A stretch of DNA of 38,670 nucleotides from Roseburia sp. 1XD42-34 (GCF_009917385.1 NZ_QWLJ01000044.1:1-38670), one strand, 5' to 3'; shown: positions 16,681-25,305, counted from the first letter of the stretch. Numbers and translations: made by a program. Notes: generated by a model from the sequence alone, not told the origin.

Positions 16681-17001
16681 TTAGCCTAGTTGTTGATGAA
16701 GAAATTCATTCACAGATTCCGGCGTTTTCGTATAAGCACTGTGCTGATGTGCCTTTTTCTCGCCATTTTGAAAAATAAGTATGCTTGGAATACCCATCAC
16801 ATCGTATTTTTGTGCAATTCCTTTTACTTCATCGCTGTTGATTTCATACCATTGATATTGTTTAAATTCATCTACAATGTCGCCAATAAACATGTCCAAT
16901 CGCTTGCAATCTGGACACCAATCAGCAAAAAATTTAATAATAACAGGTTGATCGCTGTTGATTGCTTCATGAAAAGCAGCTTCGGTTGTTAAACGTTCCA
17001 T
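16681..17001 (-). CDS. Thioredoxin-like protein (YtpP-like)
   Basis: A 106-residue single-domain thioredoxin fold. The active site is WCPDC (residues about 28-32), not the WCGPC of TrxA, and the cis-proline is in GIPSILIF. WCPDC and the length resemble B. subtilis YtpP, a thioredoxin-like protein, more than housekeeping TrxA. No signal peptide, so cytoplasmic thiol-disulfide exchange is expected. ATG follows GGGGGAGAAAG. It is a single-gene unit with a strong terminator. Confidence 0.88.
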   Translation of the reverse strand: MERLTTEAAFHEAINSDQPVIIKFFADWCPDCKRLDMFIGDIVDEFKQYQWYEINSDEVKGIAQKYDVMGIPSILIFQNGEKKAHQHSAYTKTPESVNEFLHQQLG

Positions 17002-17217
17002 GCTCTTTCTCCCCCATAACTAATATTTTTCCCGCACCTCATGTACCTTATAAGCCTCCTGCTTAGACTTAAAGGTAATCTGAACAAAGTTAACATTACT
17101 TCAATACTTATTCTTTAAGATCTTTACAATCATACGCTTAGGGTACTATCCCCCCTCATAAGCTTCACTTTATTGTAGCGAATCTTGTCACATTTGTCTT
17201 ATCATCTGCTTAAGCTT

Positions 17218-18030
17218 TTATACATATTCAACCCTTCCTAATATGTAAGCAGCAGCAAGCCCAGCAGCAAAAGCCGCTATACTCAGTAAGCCTAGATTAA
17301 ATGAGCCGGGCCAACCTGGGAAGACCACAAAAATCGACCCAATCACCATCCCAATAATTATCGCTAATGTAGCCGTTGTATAATGGGTTAAAAAGAAATT
17401 AACGACTTTACTCATGAATACAAGCCCAATCACAATACCTACTCCGGTAACAGCTATAACATCTAAACGCAAATTACTAACGGCACTAATAACCGTAGGA
17501 TAAACACCAATAATAAGTAGCAAAAATGAACCGCTAATGCCTGGTAATATCATAGCAGCGCTAGCAATAATCCCTGAACCAAACAGCAATAAATAAGTAG
17601 ACATATCCATTTCGGTAATCACTTTTGGCTCACCTTCATTTAAAAATAACATCGAGCCAACGAGGACCATCCCTATCACTAATATCAGAATATGATTTGC
17701 TTTAAATGTTTTTCTAGCATTTGCTTTATAAAACAAATACGGCAATATCCCAATAATTAACCCTAAAAAAAAGAACTGAGTTGGTCCTGGATAATGAGCA
17801 AACAACCATTCAATTGCATGGCTCAATAATAATATTGCAGTTGCAACTCCTATTCCCAATGGGACTAAAAAACCTAGTTGTTTTTTCCAATCCTTGCTTA
17901 AAAATCCATTTATCGCTGCAATTAATCGGTCATATATACCTAACAGTACTGCGATGGTTCCCCCGCTTACACCTGGGATCACATCACTTGCTCCCATTAG
18001 CATACCTCTGTAAATATTTTTCCATTCCAT
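17218..18030 (-). CDS. DUF368 membrane protein, undecaprenyl-phosphate translocase (PopT family)
   Basis: A 270-residue protein with about eight membrane segments and the two inverted family signatures GASDVIPGVSGGTIAVLLGIYD near the N-terminus and AAMILPGISGSFLLLIIGVY near residue 165; the internal repeat PGxSG is visible in both halves. DUF368 proteins (PopT) have been shown in other bacteria to recycle undecaprenyl phosphate across the membrane for cell-wall synthesis, with need for them greatest at alkaline pH. The same role is inferred here. It starts at an ATG at 18030 without a strong Shine-Dalgarno in view. It seems monocistronic. Confidence 0.88.
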   Translation of the reverse strand: MEWKNIYRGMLMGASDVIPGVSGGTIAVLLGIYDRLIAAINGFLSKDWKKQLGFLVPLGIGVATAILLLSHAIEWLFAHYPGPTQFFFLGLIIGILPYLFYKANARKTFKANHILILVIGMVLVGSMLFLNEGEPKVITEMDMSTYLLLFGSGIIASAAMILPGISGSFLLLIIGVYPTVISAVSNLRLDVIAVTGVGIVIGLVFMSKVVNFFLTHYTTATLAIIIGMVIGSIFVVFPGWPGSFNLGLLSIAAFAAGLAAAYILGRVEYV

Positions 18031-18281
18031 GTTCTTTTATCACCTTTCATACTTCATCCATTTTTCTACTAAACTCGTAAGTGCAAGCAAGCAGTTATAA
18101 ACCTTTTCGTATTACCATCTACTTCCCATTTATCCGGTAAAAACCTATTCGTTTTGCCTACCGCGTATGCTACTAGTTTATTTTTAAAATTACTCGTACA
18201 TGCAGACACGGATAAAATTATCATACCAAAAAATGCTTGTGTTTTATAGAAAAAAATTGTAAAGTATTTGTATAAGCTACT
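18031..18281. other. Divergent promoter region between DUF368 and padR genes
   Basis: No gene seen. The stretch must carry the promoters of both divergent genes; the padR side ends in the operator palindromes. Confidence 0.4.
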
Positions 18282-18328
18282 TTGTATAACAAGGTAGCTT
18301 ATTTTAAATTCACTATATTGTTATACAA
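18282..18328 (+). promoter_or_regulatory. Twin palindromes, likely PadR operators
   Basis: TTGTATAACAA at 18282-18292 and its mirror TTGTTATACAA at 18318-18328 are 11-bp palindromic sites whose centres are 36 bases apart, directly before the padR start. The first is extended by AAGCTAC and GTAGCTT on either side. PadR proteins often repress their own operon through such sites; the assignment is inferred from position and symmetry. Confidence 0.55.
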
Positions 18329-18341
18329 GGTAGGGAGAGAA

Positions 18342-18677
18342 ATGTCATTACGCAGTCAAATGTTAAAAGGGATTTTAGAAGGATGTATTTTATCCATTAT
18401 TCATCACCAACCTGCGTACGGTTATGAAATTTCCGTTATATTACAAGAATATGGTCTGGAAAACATCAGTGAAGGTTCCATTTATCCTATCCTGCTGCGA
18501 TTACAAAGGGAACATTTAATTATCGGGGAAATGAGGAAATCAGAATCTGGACCAAAACGGAAATATTACCAATTAACCGAAGACGGACACGAAGCGTTAA
18601 GGGAATTTTTTTTACAATGGGAGGCAATCAAAAATCCCGTTGACAATATTGTTCACCAAGGAGGGTATGATGTATGA
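18342..18677 (+). CDS. PadR-family transcriptional regulator
   Basis: A 111-residue regulator consisting of the PadR winged helix: LKGILEGCILSIIHHQPAYGYEI, then the recognition helix region SEGSIYPILLRLQREHLI and the wing RKYYQLTEDGHEAL. It has no long C-terminal effector domain (PadR subfamily 2). The frame opens earlier at a TTG (18282), but that lies inside the operator; the ATG at 18342 follows GGGAGAG. Its stop overlaps the ATG of the DUF1129 gene (ATGA). Such pairs are common in Firmicutes and suggest that the membrane protein is the regulated target or modulator. Confidence 0.9.
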   Translation: MSLRSQMLKGILEGCILSIIHHQPAYGYEISVILQEYGLENISEGSIYPILLRLQREHLIIGEMRKSESGPKRKYYQLTEDGHEALREFFLQWEAIKNPVDNIVHQGGYDV

Positions 18678-19357
18678 ATGCAAAAACTTTAATCGACTTA
18701 AATAACAAGAAGCGTCCACTTTTGAATGAAGCAAATTTGGCTTATTATGAAAACATGCTCATTTATATCCGCTCGGCTAGTAATAAATCAGAAGAACAAA
18801 CAGAGGAACTGCTTTTGGAACTATTAGAACATTTACTACAAGCACAGTCAGAAGGTAAAAATGCAATTGATATTTTTGGGTCAAATCCAAAAGCGTATTG
18901 CGACGAGCTCATTCAAGAACTTCCGAAAGAAAAACAAAAGCCCCGTTTATTGTTTGTAGCGCAAATTTCTTTCCAGACAATCGGTTTTTTAAGCCTTATC
19001 TATGGAGTTATTGGGTTGACAAAGTATTATTTTTTTCAGATTGGAACAGTGGTAACTTCATTTTATCCAGCAACAACCTTTGTAATATTGGTATGTTATC
19101 TGATTATCCTTTTTCTATTTATTAAAACGGTTTTCTGGTGGTTAAAACAATCCACGTTTGCCGGAAGACAGACCAATAAGTGGATCGAATTTATCCAAGC
19201 TTGGCTCGGGGTGTCAGTGTTTATTTCATTATTTGTCGTTATTATGCGACTTACACCAAAATTTGGACCAGTAATGCAGATTCCAACAGTTTTATTGATT
19301 GGCTTTTCCCTTATTTTATATCTTATTGCTTATTTGATAAAAAGAAAAGGACAATAG
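18674..19357 (+). CDS. DUF1129/HAAS-type membrane protein partnered with PadR
   Basis: A 227-residue protein. A soluble helical N-terminal part of about 95 residues (ANLAYYENMLIYIRS, EELLLELLEHLLQAQSEGK, then DIFGSNPKAYCDELIQELP) resembles the HAAS/DUF1129 signalling segment found with PadR regulators. Four to five membrane helices follow (about 100-222), ending in a KRKGQ tail. Start ATG overlaps the padR stop. The role is unknown; HAAS-like proteins are thought to sense or transmit envelope signals in PadR-controlled operons. Confidence 0.75.
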   Translation: MNAKTLIDLNNKKRPLLNEANLAYYENMLIYIRSASNKSEEQTEELLLELLEHLLQAQSEGKNAIDIFGSNPKAYCDELIQELPKEKQKPRLLFVAQISFQTIGFLSLIYGVIGLTKYYFFQIGTVVTSFYPATTFVILVCYLIILFLFIKTVFWWLKQSTFAGRQTNKWIEFIQAWLGVSVFISLFVVIMRLTPKFGPVMQIPTVLLIGFSLILYLIAYLIKRKGQ

Positions 19358-19395
19358 GTGTAAGACTTAGTTCTTCGCTAAACACGGGGAAATAC

Positions 19396-19563
19396 CATAA
19401 AGTAAACCTTCAATCAGTGGGGCCGCTACATCCCCACTGATCGGTAATACTGGAGGGTATGACCTTAAACTTAGGCGCTCTTATCTCTCCCACGTAGAAT
19501 TATTCTAATCACACTTCCTATTTTTGAAGTAGGAGCCTACAGCACCTTATATCCGGGATGAAC
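19396..19563 (+). repeat. Intergenic repeat family B, full-length copy
   Basis: Starts CATAAAGTAAACCTTCAATC and ends CCTACAGCACCTTAT with GGGATGAAC. Here the 5' stem-loop is perfect: ATCAGTGGGG pairs with CCCCACTGAT (10 bp, 9-base loop). The middle GGTATGACCTTAAA matches other copies. Confidence 0.75.
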
Positions 19564-19699
19564 TTGTATCGGGTTCTCCGACTAATCTGCTTACTCCATG
19601 CATGGCATGTATTAGACAAGCATCATCTACATATCAAATAGTTTTGAAAAAAAGCAAGGAGTTTTTCATTGAGAAAAGTTTATTATGTTACAGTACTCA

Positions 19700-20181
19700 T
19701 TAGTTCAATATCTTTATCAATTCAATTTCATCCCGTATTGGAATACCATCATTTCCCTTTAAGGGGATCTCTGGTTTTAACTTTCTGGCCTTTTGGTACT
19801 GCATCAACCATAATTTGAGACAGTCTAAATCCTCGTTTTTGATAAAACTTTAATGCTAATAAGTTATCGTTTGTTGTAATAATTTTTAGGAATTTACACT
19901 TGTTCTTCCTAGCAAATTTTTCTACTTCTTGAACTAACGAGGAGCCTATTCCTTTACCTTCTTCTATACTATCTAATGATATGATTTCGCATTCTTTACC
20001 TTTTATTATGAACGTAATTAAGCCAATGTTTTTATTTTCATCGTTTATAAAGGTAAAACCATCTAATGTACTACAATCATAAACCCCACTGGAAACAACC
20101 ATTTCTGGGACTGCCCCACTGTTTTTTAATAAATTCTATTATTCTATGTTGGTGTAAATCCTGAATTGCGTAGATTGTCAT
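19700..20181 (-). pseudogene. GNAT acetyltransferase gene broken by two +1 frameshifts
   Basis: The intact central frame (19749-20102) gives 117 residues with GNAT motif IISLDSIEEGKGIGSSLV and NLLALKFYQKRGF. The true N-terminus lies in another frame: ATG at 20181 behind GAGGTG gives MTIYAIQDLHQHRIIEFIKK then QWGSP, and skipping one base at about 20106 joins GSP to EMVVSSGVYD. At the other end, skipping one A in the run at 19775-19778 converts the premature end into PEIPLKGNDGIPIRDEIELI followed by KILN and a stop at 19700. Corrected length is 159 residues, normal for the family. Either the gene is decaying or the sequence has two single-base errors; one site is a homopolymer. Confidence 0.8.
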
Positions 20182-20325
20182 CTTGAACACCTCAATTGTT
20201 AGAAAATATGCTTCCTTATGTCAAGGGCTACCGTCATTCCCAAAAGAAACACAATTTCAAACCGTGTAAAGTTACTCATTTACAATCAACTGCTATCCAA
20301 AAATACCCCTCTTCCTTTACCCCGT

Positions 20326-21465
20326 TTACGGTTCGATAATCTCTAACTCTGGCAACCATTTACGCATATGGTCTGTTATTTCTTTATAATAGTTTTTCGC
20401 GCCTTCTAGTTCTTTATCTGTCACCTGTTTCATTGGTACCACTTGATAGTCCGCTTCATCCTTGTAACGAACAAAGGTCGGTAAAAATGCGGGCGTATGA
20501 AGCTCTATTTTTTCATCCTCGTTTTTCGTTAAGGTAAACTTCAAAATCCCACCAAATCGGCGATACAGTTCGTCCTGTCCAGATAAAAAATTACTTAATG
20601 AATATGCAACAAATGTTTTATTGCCACTTTTTCCTTCAACCCATTTAACAGGCTGCAACACATGTGGGTGATGCCCAATAACTGCATGCACTCCTTTGTC
20701 AGCAGCAAATTGCGCCAGATCCTTTTGGTTTTCATCTGGTAGCATTTGATATTCCGTTCCAAAGTGTAAATTTAGTATAACGGCATCAGCTTGTTGCTTC
20801 GCTTTTTTTATTTCCTTTGCCATCTGCTCTTTATTTATTACATTTACTAGATAGTCTTTCCCTTCTGGAACAGGTATTCCATTCGTTCCATACGTATAAG
20901 CAAGAAAAGCTACATCAATGCCTTCAGCAGTTTTATAGATTCGCAGTTTAGATTGATCGGCTTCATTTTTATAAGCACCTGTATACATCAAATCAATTTT
21001 TTCCCAATGTTCAATAGCACGTTGAATAGCTTCTTCCCCTTTGTCAAGGGTGTGGTTGTTCGCTAACGTTACGACATCAACGCCAGCATCTTTTAAAGCA
21101 TCCCCTACTTCAAACGGACTATTAAATGTTGGGTAAGAAGATAAGCCAATCGCTTCTCCACCAATCATCGTTTCTTGGTTTGCAATGGTTATCGTAGCGT
21201 CCCCAAGGTAAGGCTTTACTTCCTTCAGCATTGGTGTAAAATCATATCCTGTCTCCGTTTTTGCATCCTCATACACCTGACTATGAATTAGCATATCCCC
21301 AATTGCAGCAATAGAAATTTCTTGTTTCGGGGCTTGTTTTTTATCTACTTTTACCGCCTTTTCTTCATGCCTTTTTGACCCACTAGTTGTAGAATCATTA
21401 CACCCCGCAAGTAAACTAAACGCAATTAGAAAAATAGCTATGAAAATAATGCCATTTCGTTTCAT
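20326..21465 (-). CDS. CapA-family lipoprotein, poly-gamma-glutamate synthesis-type metallophosphatase
   Basis: A 379-residue lipoprotein with lipobox LLAGC (Cys22) and a CapA/PgsA metallophosphatase-like domain: IAAIGDMLIHSQVY, IANQETMIGG, VDVVTLANNHTLDKG, ILNLHFGTEY and AVIGHHPHVLQPV carry the metal-ligand Asp, Asn and His residues. The ATG at 21465 follows AAAGGAG and begins MKRNGIIFIAIFLIAF; an earlier in-frame start 18 codons upstream would place a long charged stretch before the signal and is unlikely. CapA acts with CapB and CapC in capsule polymer assembly, but neither is nearby, so the role of this solo copy is open. Confidence 0.87.
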   Translation of the reverse strand: MKRNGIIFIAIFLIAFSLLAGCNDSTTSGSKRHEEKAVKVDKKQAPKQEISIAAIGDMLIHSQVYEDAKTETGYDFTPMLKEVKPYLGDATITIANQETMIGGEAIGLSSYPTFNSPFEVGDALKDAGVDVVTLANNHTLDKGEEAIQRAIEHWEKIDLMYTGAYKNEADQSKLRIYKTAEGIDVAFLAYTYGTNGIPVPEGKDYLVNVINKEQMAKEIKKAKQQADAVILNLHFGTEYQMLPDENQKDLAQFAADKGVHAVIGHHPHVLQPVKWVEGKSGNKTFVAYSLSNFLSGQDELYRRFGGILKFTLTKNEDEKIELHTPAFLPTFVRYKDEADYQVVPMKQVTDKELEGAKNYYKEITDHMRKWLPELEIIEP

Positions 21466-21678
21466 TTTATATGCTCCTTTGCATACTCTAGTTGTTTTAT
21501 TGTTCTTCCATTTCATCATTTTTGTATGAGCACATTATCCTACCACATTATAACGCAAATTATGTTTCTATGTTTGATTTTTTGTAATTAGGGAATGGTT
21601 AACATATGAGTAACAATAGCAAAATCAACTATTTTACTCAAATAAGCCATAAGAAATGTTTATAGAAAGGATTTTCAC

Positions 21679-21837
21679 ATGCGAAAAACGCAATATCAAC
21701 CAACTAAAAATAAGCAGCTAACAGATGCGCAAGAAGTTCACTACAGCAAAGACTTCAAACAAGCTGATATCGCTGGTGGGTATCGTCAGACGCACGTAAA
21801 AGAAGCAAAGTACAATAATCCTGACCTAAAAAATTAA
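21679..21837 (+). CDS. Small hydrophilic protein, YfhE-like
   Basis: A 52-residue basic protein whose core LTDAQEVHYSKDFKQAD resembles the YfhE family of Bacillaceae small proteins as I remember it (AQEV..Y..EFK.AD). ATG lies 7 bases after AAAGGA and the gene ends before a strong terminator, so it is a complete monocistronic unit. No cysteines, no membrane segment. Function unknown; several such small proteins are made in sporulating cells, but nothing in the sequence proves that here. Confidence 0.75.
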   Translation: MRKTQYQPTKNKQLTDAQEVHYSKDFKQADIAGGYRQTHVKEAKYNNPDLKN

Positions 21838-21853
21838 ACCTTTTTTACATGTT

Positions 21854-21898
21854 CCCCAATTTGTTCAACTAATGTTTTGAACAAATTGGGGATTTTTT
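21854..21898 (+). terminator. Strong intrinsic terminator after the YfhE-like gene
   Basis: Perfect 15-bp arms CCCCAATTTGTTCAA and TTGAACAAATTGGGG with an 8-base loop, followed by ATTTTTT. It insulates the ABC exporter genes downstream. Confidence 0.92.
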
Positions 21899-21958
21899 GA
21901 AACAAATGTTTCACTTCTATCGTATGTACTATTAATTAAATAAATTGGAGGTTACATA

Positions 21959-22876
21959 ATGTCTTCAGCTGCAATGGAATTAGTCAATTTGAAAAAGACA
22001 ATTGGCAAAAAAGAAATTATTAAAGGCTTATCCTTTTCCATTCCAAAAGGGGAAGTATTTGGCTTCATCGGCCCAAATGGAGCTGGTAAAACGACGACAA
22101 TCCGTATGATGGTTGGATTAATGAGCATTACAGAAGGAGATGTCATTATCCAAGGAAACAGCATAAAATCAAATTTCAAAGATGCGGTACGCGAAGTCGG
22201 AGCCATCGTCGAAAATCCAGAAATGTACCCGTTTTTAACTGGTTGGCAAAACTTAAAACACTATGCTCGGATGATGCCAGGGGTAACAAAAGAACGGATG
22301 CATGAAATAGTCAAATTCATCGGTCTTGAGAAAGCCATTAATGAAAAAGTTGGTAGGTATTCTTTAGGAATGCGTCAACGACTAGGAATAGCACAAGCCC
22401 TTTTACATAATCCATCTGTGTTAATTTTAGACGAACCAACAAACGGATTAGACCCGGCTGGAATTCGTGAAATTCGTGACCATATTCGGAAGCTAGCTAA
22501 AGAAGAAAATGTTGCTATTATCATCTCCAGTCACTTACTTTCTGAGATTGAACAAATGTGTGACCGAATTGGGGTTATTAAAAACGGAGAAATTATTAAA
22601 ATCCAAGACGTAGGTGAGGAAACAGACAAAGAAGAAGTAATTCATCATATTGAAGTTACACCAATGGATAAGGCTATGAAAATCTTAAATGAAACTTTCC
22701 AACTGGAATCCGTTGAGCTTGATGGTAACTTATCTTTCCGCTGTAAAAAAGAGCAAGTTCCAGAAATTATTAAAAGGTTAGTAGAAAATGAATGTCAGAT
22801 TTATCAAGTCAATGTTGCAAAAGGTACATTAGAAGATCAATTCTTTGAACTGATTGGGGAGAATACGATTGAATAG
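21959..22876 (+). CDS. ABC transporter ATP-binding protein (BcrA/ABC-2 exporter type)
   Basis: A 305-residue ATPase: Walker A GPNGAGKTT, signature YSLGMRQRLGIAQ, Walker B VLILDEPTNGLDP and switch His in SSHLLSEIEQ, followed by a C-terminal domain of about 85 residues typical for the BcrA/DrrA-like ATPases of ABC-2 exporters. ATG follows TTGGAGG. It overlaps the permease gene. Such systems export peptides or antimicrobials such as bacitracin, or take part in envelope homeostasis; no substrate can be named. No regulatory gene is attached. Confidence 0.92.
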   Translation: MSSAAMELVNLKKTIGKKEIIKGLSFSIPKGEVFGFIGPNGAGKTTTIRMMVGLMSITEGDVIIQGNSIKSNFKDAVREVGAIVENPEMYPFLTGWQNLKHYARMMPGVTKERMHEIVKFIGLEKAINEKVGRYSLGMRQRLGIAQALLHNPSVLILDEPTNGLDPAGIREIRDHIRKLAKEENVAIIISSHLLSEIEQMCDRIGVIKNGEIIKIQDVGEETDKEEVIHHIEVTPMDKAMKILNETFQLESVELDGNLSFRCKKEQVPEIIKRLVENECQIYQVNVAKGTLEDQFFELIGENTIE

Positions 22877-23822
22877 AATATTAAAACTAATTCAAAATGA
22901 ACAAGGGAAAATCTTTATTCGTAAATCAACATGGATCATGTATATTATTTTAGCCGTTCTAATATTTGGTAATGCTCTTTTAACCAATAGCTTTGATGGT
23001 CTAAAGAAGGACTACGAAGGCGACGATTGGCGCCAAGTATTGGAAGAAGAAAATAAAGAACTACAGAAAGAATCGGAAGAATTTGAAGATTTTGAGGACT
23101 ATAATAATTCCCTAATTGCTAAAAATAATTATTACTTGGAAAATGATATCCAACCTGCCCCTTACACAGCTTGGACTTTTGTTCAAGAAAATATATCTTT
23201 ACTTTCTATTGTTAGTTTATTAACCATTATTATTGCAGCAGGAATAGTTGCCAATGAGTTCAGATGGGGCACGATTAAATTATTATTAATTCGTCCAATT
23301 AGCAGAAGTGGCATCCTATTATCCAAATATATTACCGTCTTACTATTCGCCTTTTATACAGCCCTATTTGCACTCGTACTTATGTGGATTTTTGGAGCAA
23401 TCTTCTTTGGTATTGGCGACCTGAACCCTTCTATTGTAGTGCAAGGAGAAGATGGTTTTAAAACCGTATCACTAGTAGCTAATGTATTTACTAGCTTTGG
23501 TTTCAAACTTGTGAACCTTGTAATGATGGCTACGTTTGCGTTTATGATCTCTGCTGTTTTCCGTAATAGTTCATTAGCAATTGGTATTGCTATCTTCCTT
23601 ATGATGGGGGCAAACTCCATTGTTGCTTTCTTTGCTGATAAAGAATGGGCGAAATATATTTTGTTTGCGCACACGGACTTAAGCCAATATATGGATGGAA
23701 ACTTTTTAATGCTCGAGGATAATACAATGGGCTTTTCTATAGCTGTATTAGTCGTATACTATGCCATTTTCATGTTGCTGTCATGGATTGTTTTCACAAA
23801 GCGCGATGTTGCTGGTCAATAA
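22869..23822 (+). CDS. ABC-2 family transporter permease
   Basis: A 317-residue permease: one membrane segment after the basic N-terminus (about 22-45), an extracellular acidic loop rich in Glu/Asp (QVLEEENKELQKESEEFEDF, about 55-80) and five more membrane segments from about residue 115 on. The topology is that of ABC-2 permeases paired with BcrA-type ATPases. GGGGAG lies 7 bases before the TTG at 22869, giving the family-like start MNRILKLIQNEQGKIFIRKS; this overlaps the ATPase gene by 8 bases. A hairpin terminator follows. Confidence 0.9.
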   Translation: MNRILKLIQNEQGKIFIRKSTWIMYIILAVLIFGNALLTNSFDGLKKDYEGDDWRQVLEEENKELQKESEEFEDFEDYNNSLIAKNNYYLENDIQPAPYTAWTFVQENISLLSIVSLLTIIIAAGIVANEFRWGTIKLLLIRPISRSGILLSKYITVLLFAFYTALFALVLMWIFGAIFFGIGDLNPSIVVQGEDGFKTVSLVANVFTSFGFKLVNLVMMATFAFMISAVFRNSSLAIGIAIFLMMGANSIVAFFADKEWAKYILFAHTDLSQYMDGNFLMLEDNTMGFSIAVLVVYYAIFMLLSWIVFTKRDVAGQ

Positions 23823-23866
23823 TCCTAGTTGAATAAAAATGGCGATAGATAATTTGAGGCAAATTT

Positions 23867-23904
23867 ATGATCCCGTATCAATAAATGGTATGGGATCATT
23901 TAAT
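23867..23904 (+). terminator. Terminator of the ABC-2 exporter operon
   Basis: ATGATCCCGTA pairs with TATGGGATCAT over 11 bp (one G-T wobble) around an 11-base loop and is followed by TTAATATCTT. The tail is only moderately T-rich. Confidence 0.65.
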
Positions 23905-24257
23905 ATCTTACTGATCGTTAAAAACATTTCATGAAGAGCGTTTGCTTCCCTCACTTATGCATTATTGAATCTTAACAACGCTAAGATTGCATTTTTCGAA
24001 CCAGTTATTTAGATCTCCTATTTTTGTTATTCAACACTTTCGTATTCAACATGGATATAACAAAATTCGCATCTTGCAGCACTATACTGGCTTGTCCCCC
24101 TATTCAATGTCGATTTTCTCATGCTACAATATACATATATATGATATTTTTGATAAACATCTATTATAATAGATGCTTAAGGGACCAGATATCCATGAGA
24201 TTAGTGTTAAAAACAGTAGCTCTTTTCTTCCTATCAACAAACATGGACGGATTAATT
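23905..24257. other. Intergenic stretch without a recognisable gene
   Basis: Short overlapping frames exist but none has a ribosome binding site or a protein-like pattern. A perfect 18-bp palindrome, CATCTATTATAATAGATG, lies at 24158-24175. Confidence 0.4.
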
Positions 24258-24260
24258 TCT

Positions 24261-24420
24261 AGTTCCACATAGGGGGCTTTTATCTCCACTGTTGTTAGTA
24301 CCGTAATGTATGAACTAAAAGCCTCTGGACGAATGGAGCGTTTAGGTGTTCGCTTATCTCCACCTAGATTTGTTTCCATTCTTAAACGGAAGCCTTATGG
24401 AACTTACATACAGGATAAAA
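24261..24420 (+). repeat. Intergenic repeat family B, diverged copy
   Basis: Recognised by AGTACCGTAATG, ATGAACTAAAAGCCTCT, GCGTTTAGGTG, CTTATCTCC and the end CTTACATACAGGATAAAA. The 3' stem is degraded compared with the copies at 24.6 and 25.3 kb. It precedes a small membrane protein gene. Confidence 0.6.
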
Positions 24421-24451
24421 TAGACTGAAGTTTGCATTCGAGGTGTTGTTC

Positions 24452-24631
24452 GTGAAGCGTTACTTAACAGTATTCTTTATTGGCTTAAGTGCAATTATAT
24501 TAGTAGTTGGATTAAGAACAAACACGCAGTGGAGTGGCGTTGTTTCGTGGGGGCTTTCTTTTATTTTTCTTATATGTGCCGCCTATTCTACAAAATACAT
24601 ACCGAACGATGATGAAGAAAGCCACGAATAA
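24452..24631 (+). CDS. Small two-helix membrane protein, 59 residues
   Basis: A small membrane protein beginning MKRYLTVFFIGLSAIILVVG (first helix), a short polar turn RTNTQWSG, a second helix SWGLSFIFLICAAYS, and an acidic tail ending NDDEESHE. GAGG lies 8 bases before the GTG at 24452; in-frame TTG and GTG codons just upstream overlap the Shine-Dalgarno. It stands alone between two family B repeats. I do not recognise the family; a role as a membrane modulator is possible but not shown. Confidence 0.65.
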   Translation: MKRYLTVFFIGLSAIILVVGLRTNTQWSGVVSWGLSFIFLICAAYSTKYIPNDDEESHE

Positions 24632-24641
24632 TTCTGCATAT

Positions 24642-24832
24642 CATAAAGTGAATCTTCCATCAGTGGGGGTTTTCATTCATCCATTTTTTAGTACCGTAAT
24701 GGGATGACCTAAAGGCCTCTTACGAAACAGGGAATTTAGATGCTGTTATCTCCTACTTAGACTTAAGCTGCAGTCCAAATTATCCAGCTCCTGAAGTGGG
24801 AGACTTACAGCACCGTATATAAAGGATTAAAC
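24642..24832 (+). repeat. Intergenic repeat family B, reference-quality copy
   Basis: The best preserved copy: CATAAAGTGAATCTTCCATC, AGTGGGGG, AGTACCGTAATGGGATGACC, TAAAGGCC, then the 3' stem-loop with TGCTGT and TCTCCTACTTAG paired to CTGAAGTGGGAGA and ACAGCA, ending GGATTAAAC. It begins 10 bases after the small membrane protein stop. Confidence 0.8.
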
Positions 24833-24917
24833 AAGAAAAGTTCAAACACTCACTTACTATATACGAGTTGAGTATAGTAAATGTGTTGAGGAGAATTTTA
24901 TAAATTTGAGGTCAGTC

Positions 24918-24955
24918 AAAAAAGCAGACGTTTATATGAAGAAGTCTGCTTTTTT
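24918..24955. terminator. Bidirectional terminator
   Basis: A perfect 12-bp inverted repeat, AAAAAAGCAGAC and GTCTGCTTTTTT, with a 14-base loop. It works in both directions and lies 35 bases past the stop of the YkvA-like gene on the minus strand. Confidence 0.9.
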
Positions 24956-24990
24956 GTGAATGAATCGATGACAAGAAAGGGGCAACCATT

Positions 24991-25263
24991 CTAGAATGAA
25001 TATTTTTCTTTAATTGCTTCTGGCGCCATTTTGACCATCCATTGTAACAGAAAAACGGCAATCGACACATCATCGATTAGCCCAAATCCTAATATAACAT
25101 CTGGAATCATATCAAATGGAAAAATAAAGTATCCTAATAGCAGTAATACAAAGAAAAGTTTCTTCGTGTTTGCTACCTCTTTCGAAGTAAAAAAATCCTT
25201 AAAGAAAGGAATTGATCGGTGAAAGGTAAACAAAAAACGGACGCGCTTCCATAACCTCTTCAT
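24991..25263 (-). CDS. YkvA/DUF1232-family membrane protein
   Basis: A 90-residue protein of the DUF1232 (YkvA) family, with the family signature YFIFPFDMIPDVILGFGLIDD across about residues 45-65. One hydrophobic segment precedes it and a second amphipathic segment follows; the N-terminus is strongly basic (MKRLWKRVRFLF). ATG follows GGGGG at 8 bases. It is a single-gene transcript closed by a bidirectional terminator. The biochemical role of the family is unknown. Confidence 0.85.
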   Translation of the reverse strand: MKRLWKRVRFLFTFHRSIPFFKDFFTSKEVANTKKLFFVLLLLGYFIFPFDMIPDVILGFGLIDDVSIAVFLLQWMVKMAPEAIKEKYSF

Positions 25264-25305
25264 TATCTTAACCCCCTTCTTTATAGTATCTTACTGTTCT
25301 ATATC

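Noticed and set aside
19669..19815. Plus-strand TTG frame with AGGAG upstream, giving a small hydrophobic protein
   Set aside because: It is antisense to the C-terminal part of the frameshifted GNAT gene, whose restored frame explains the sequence better.
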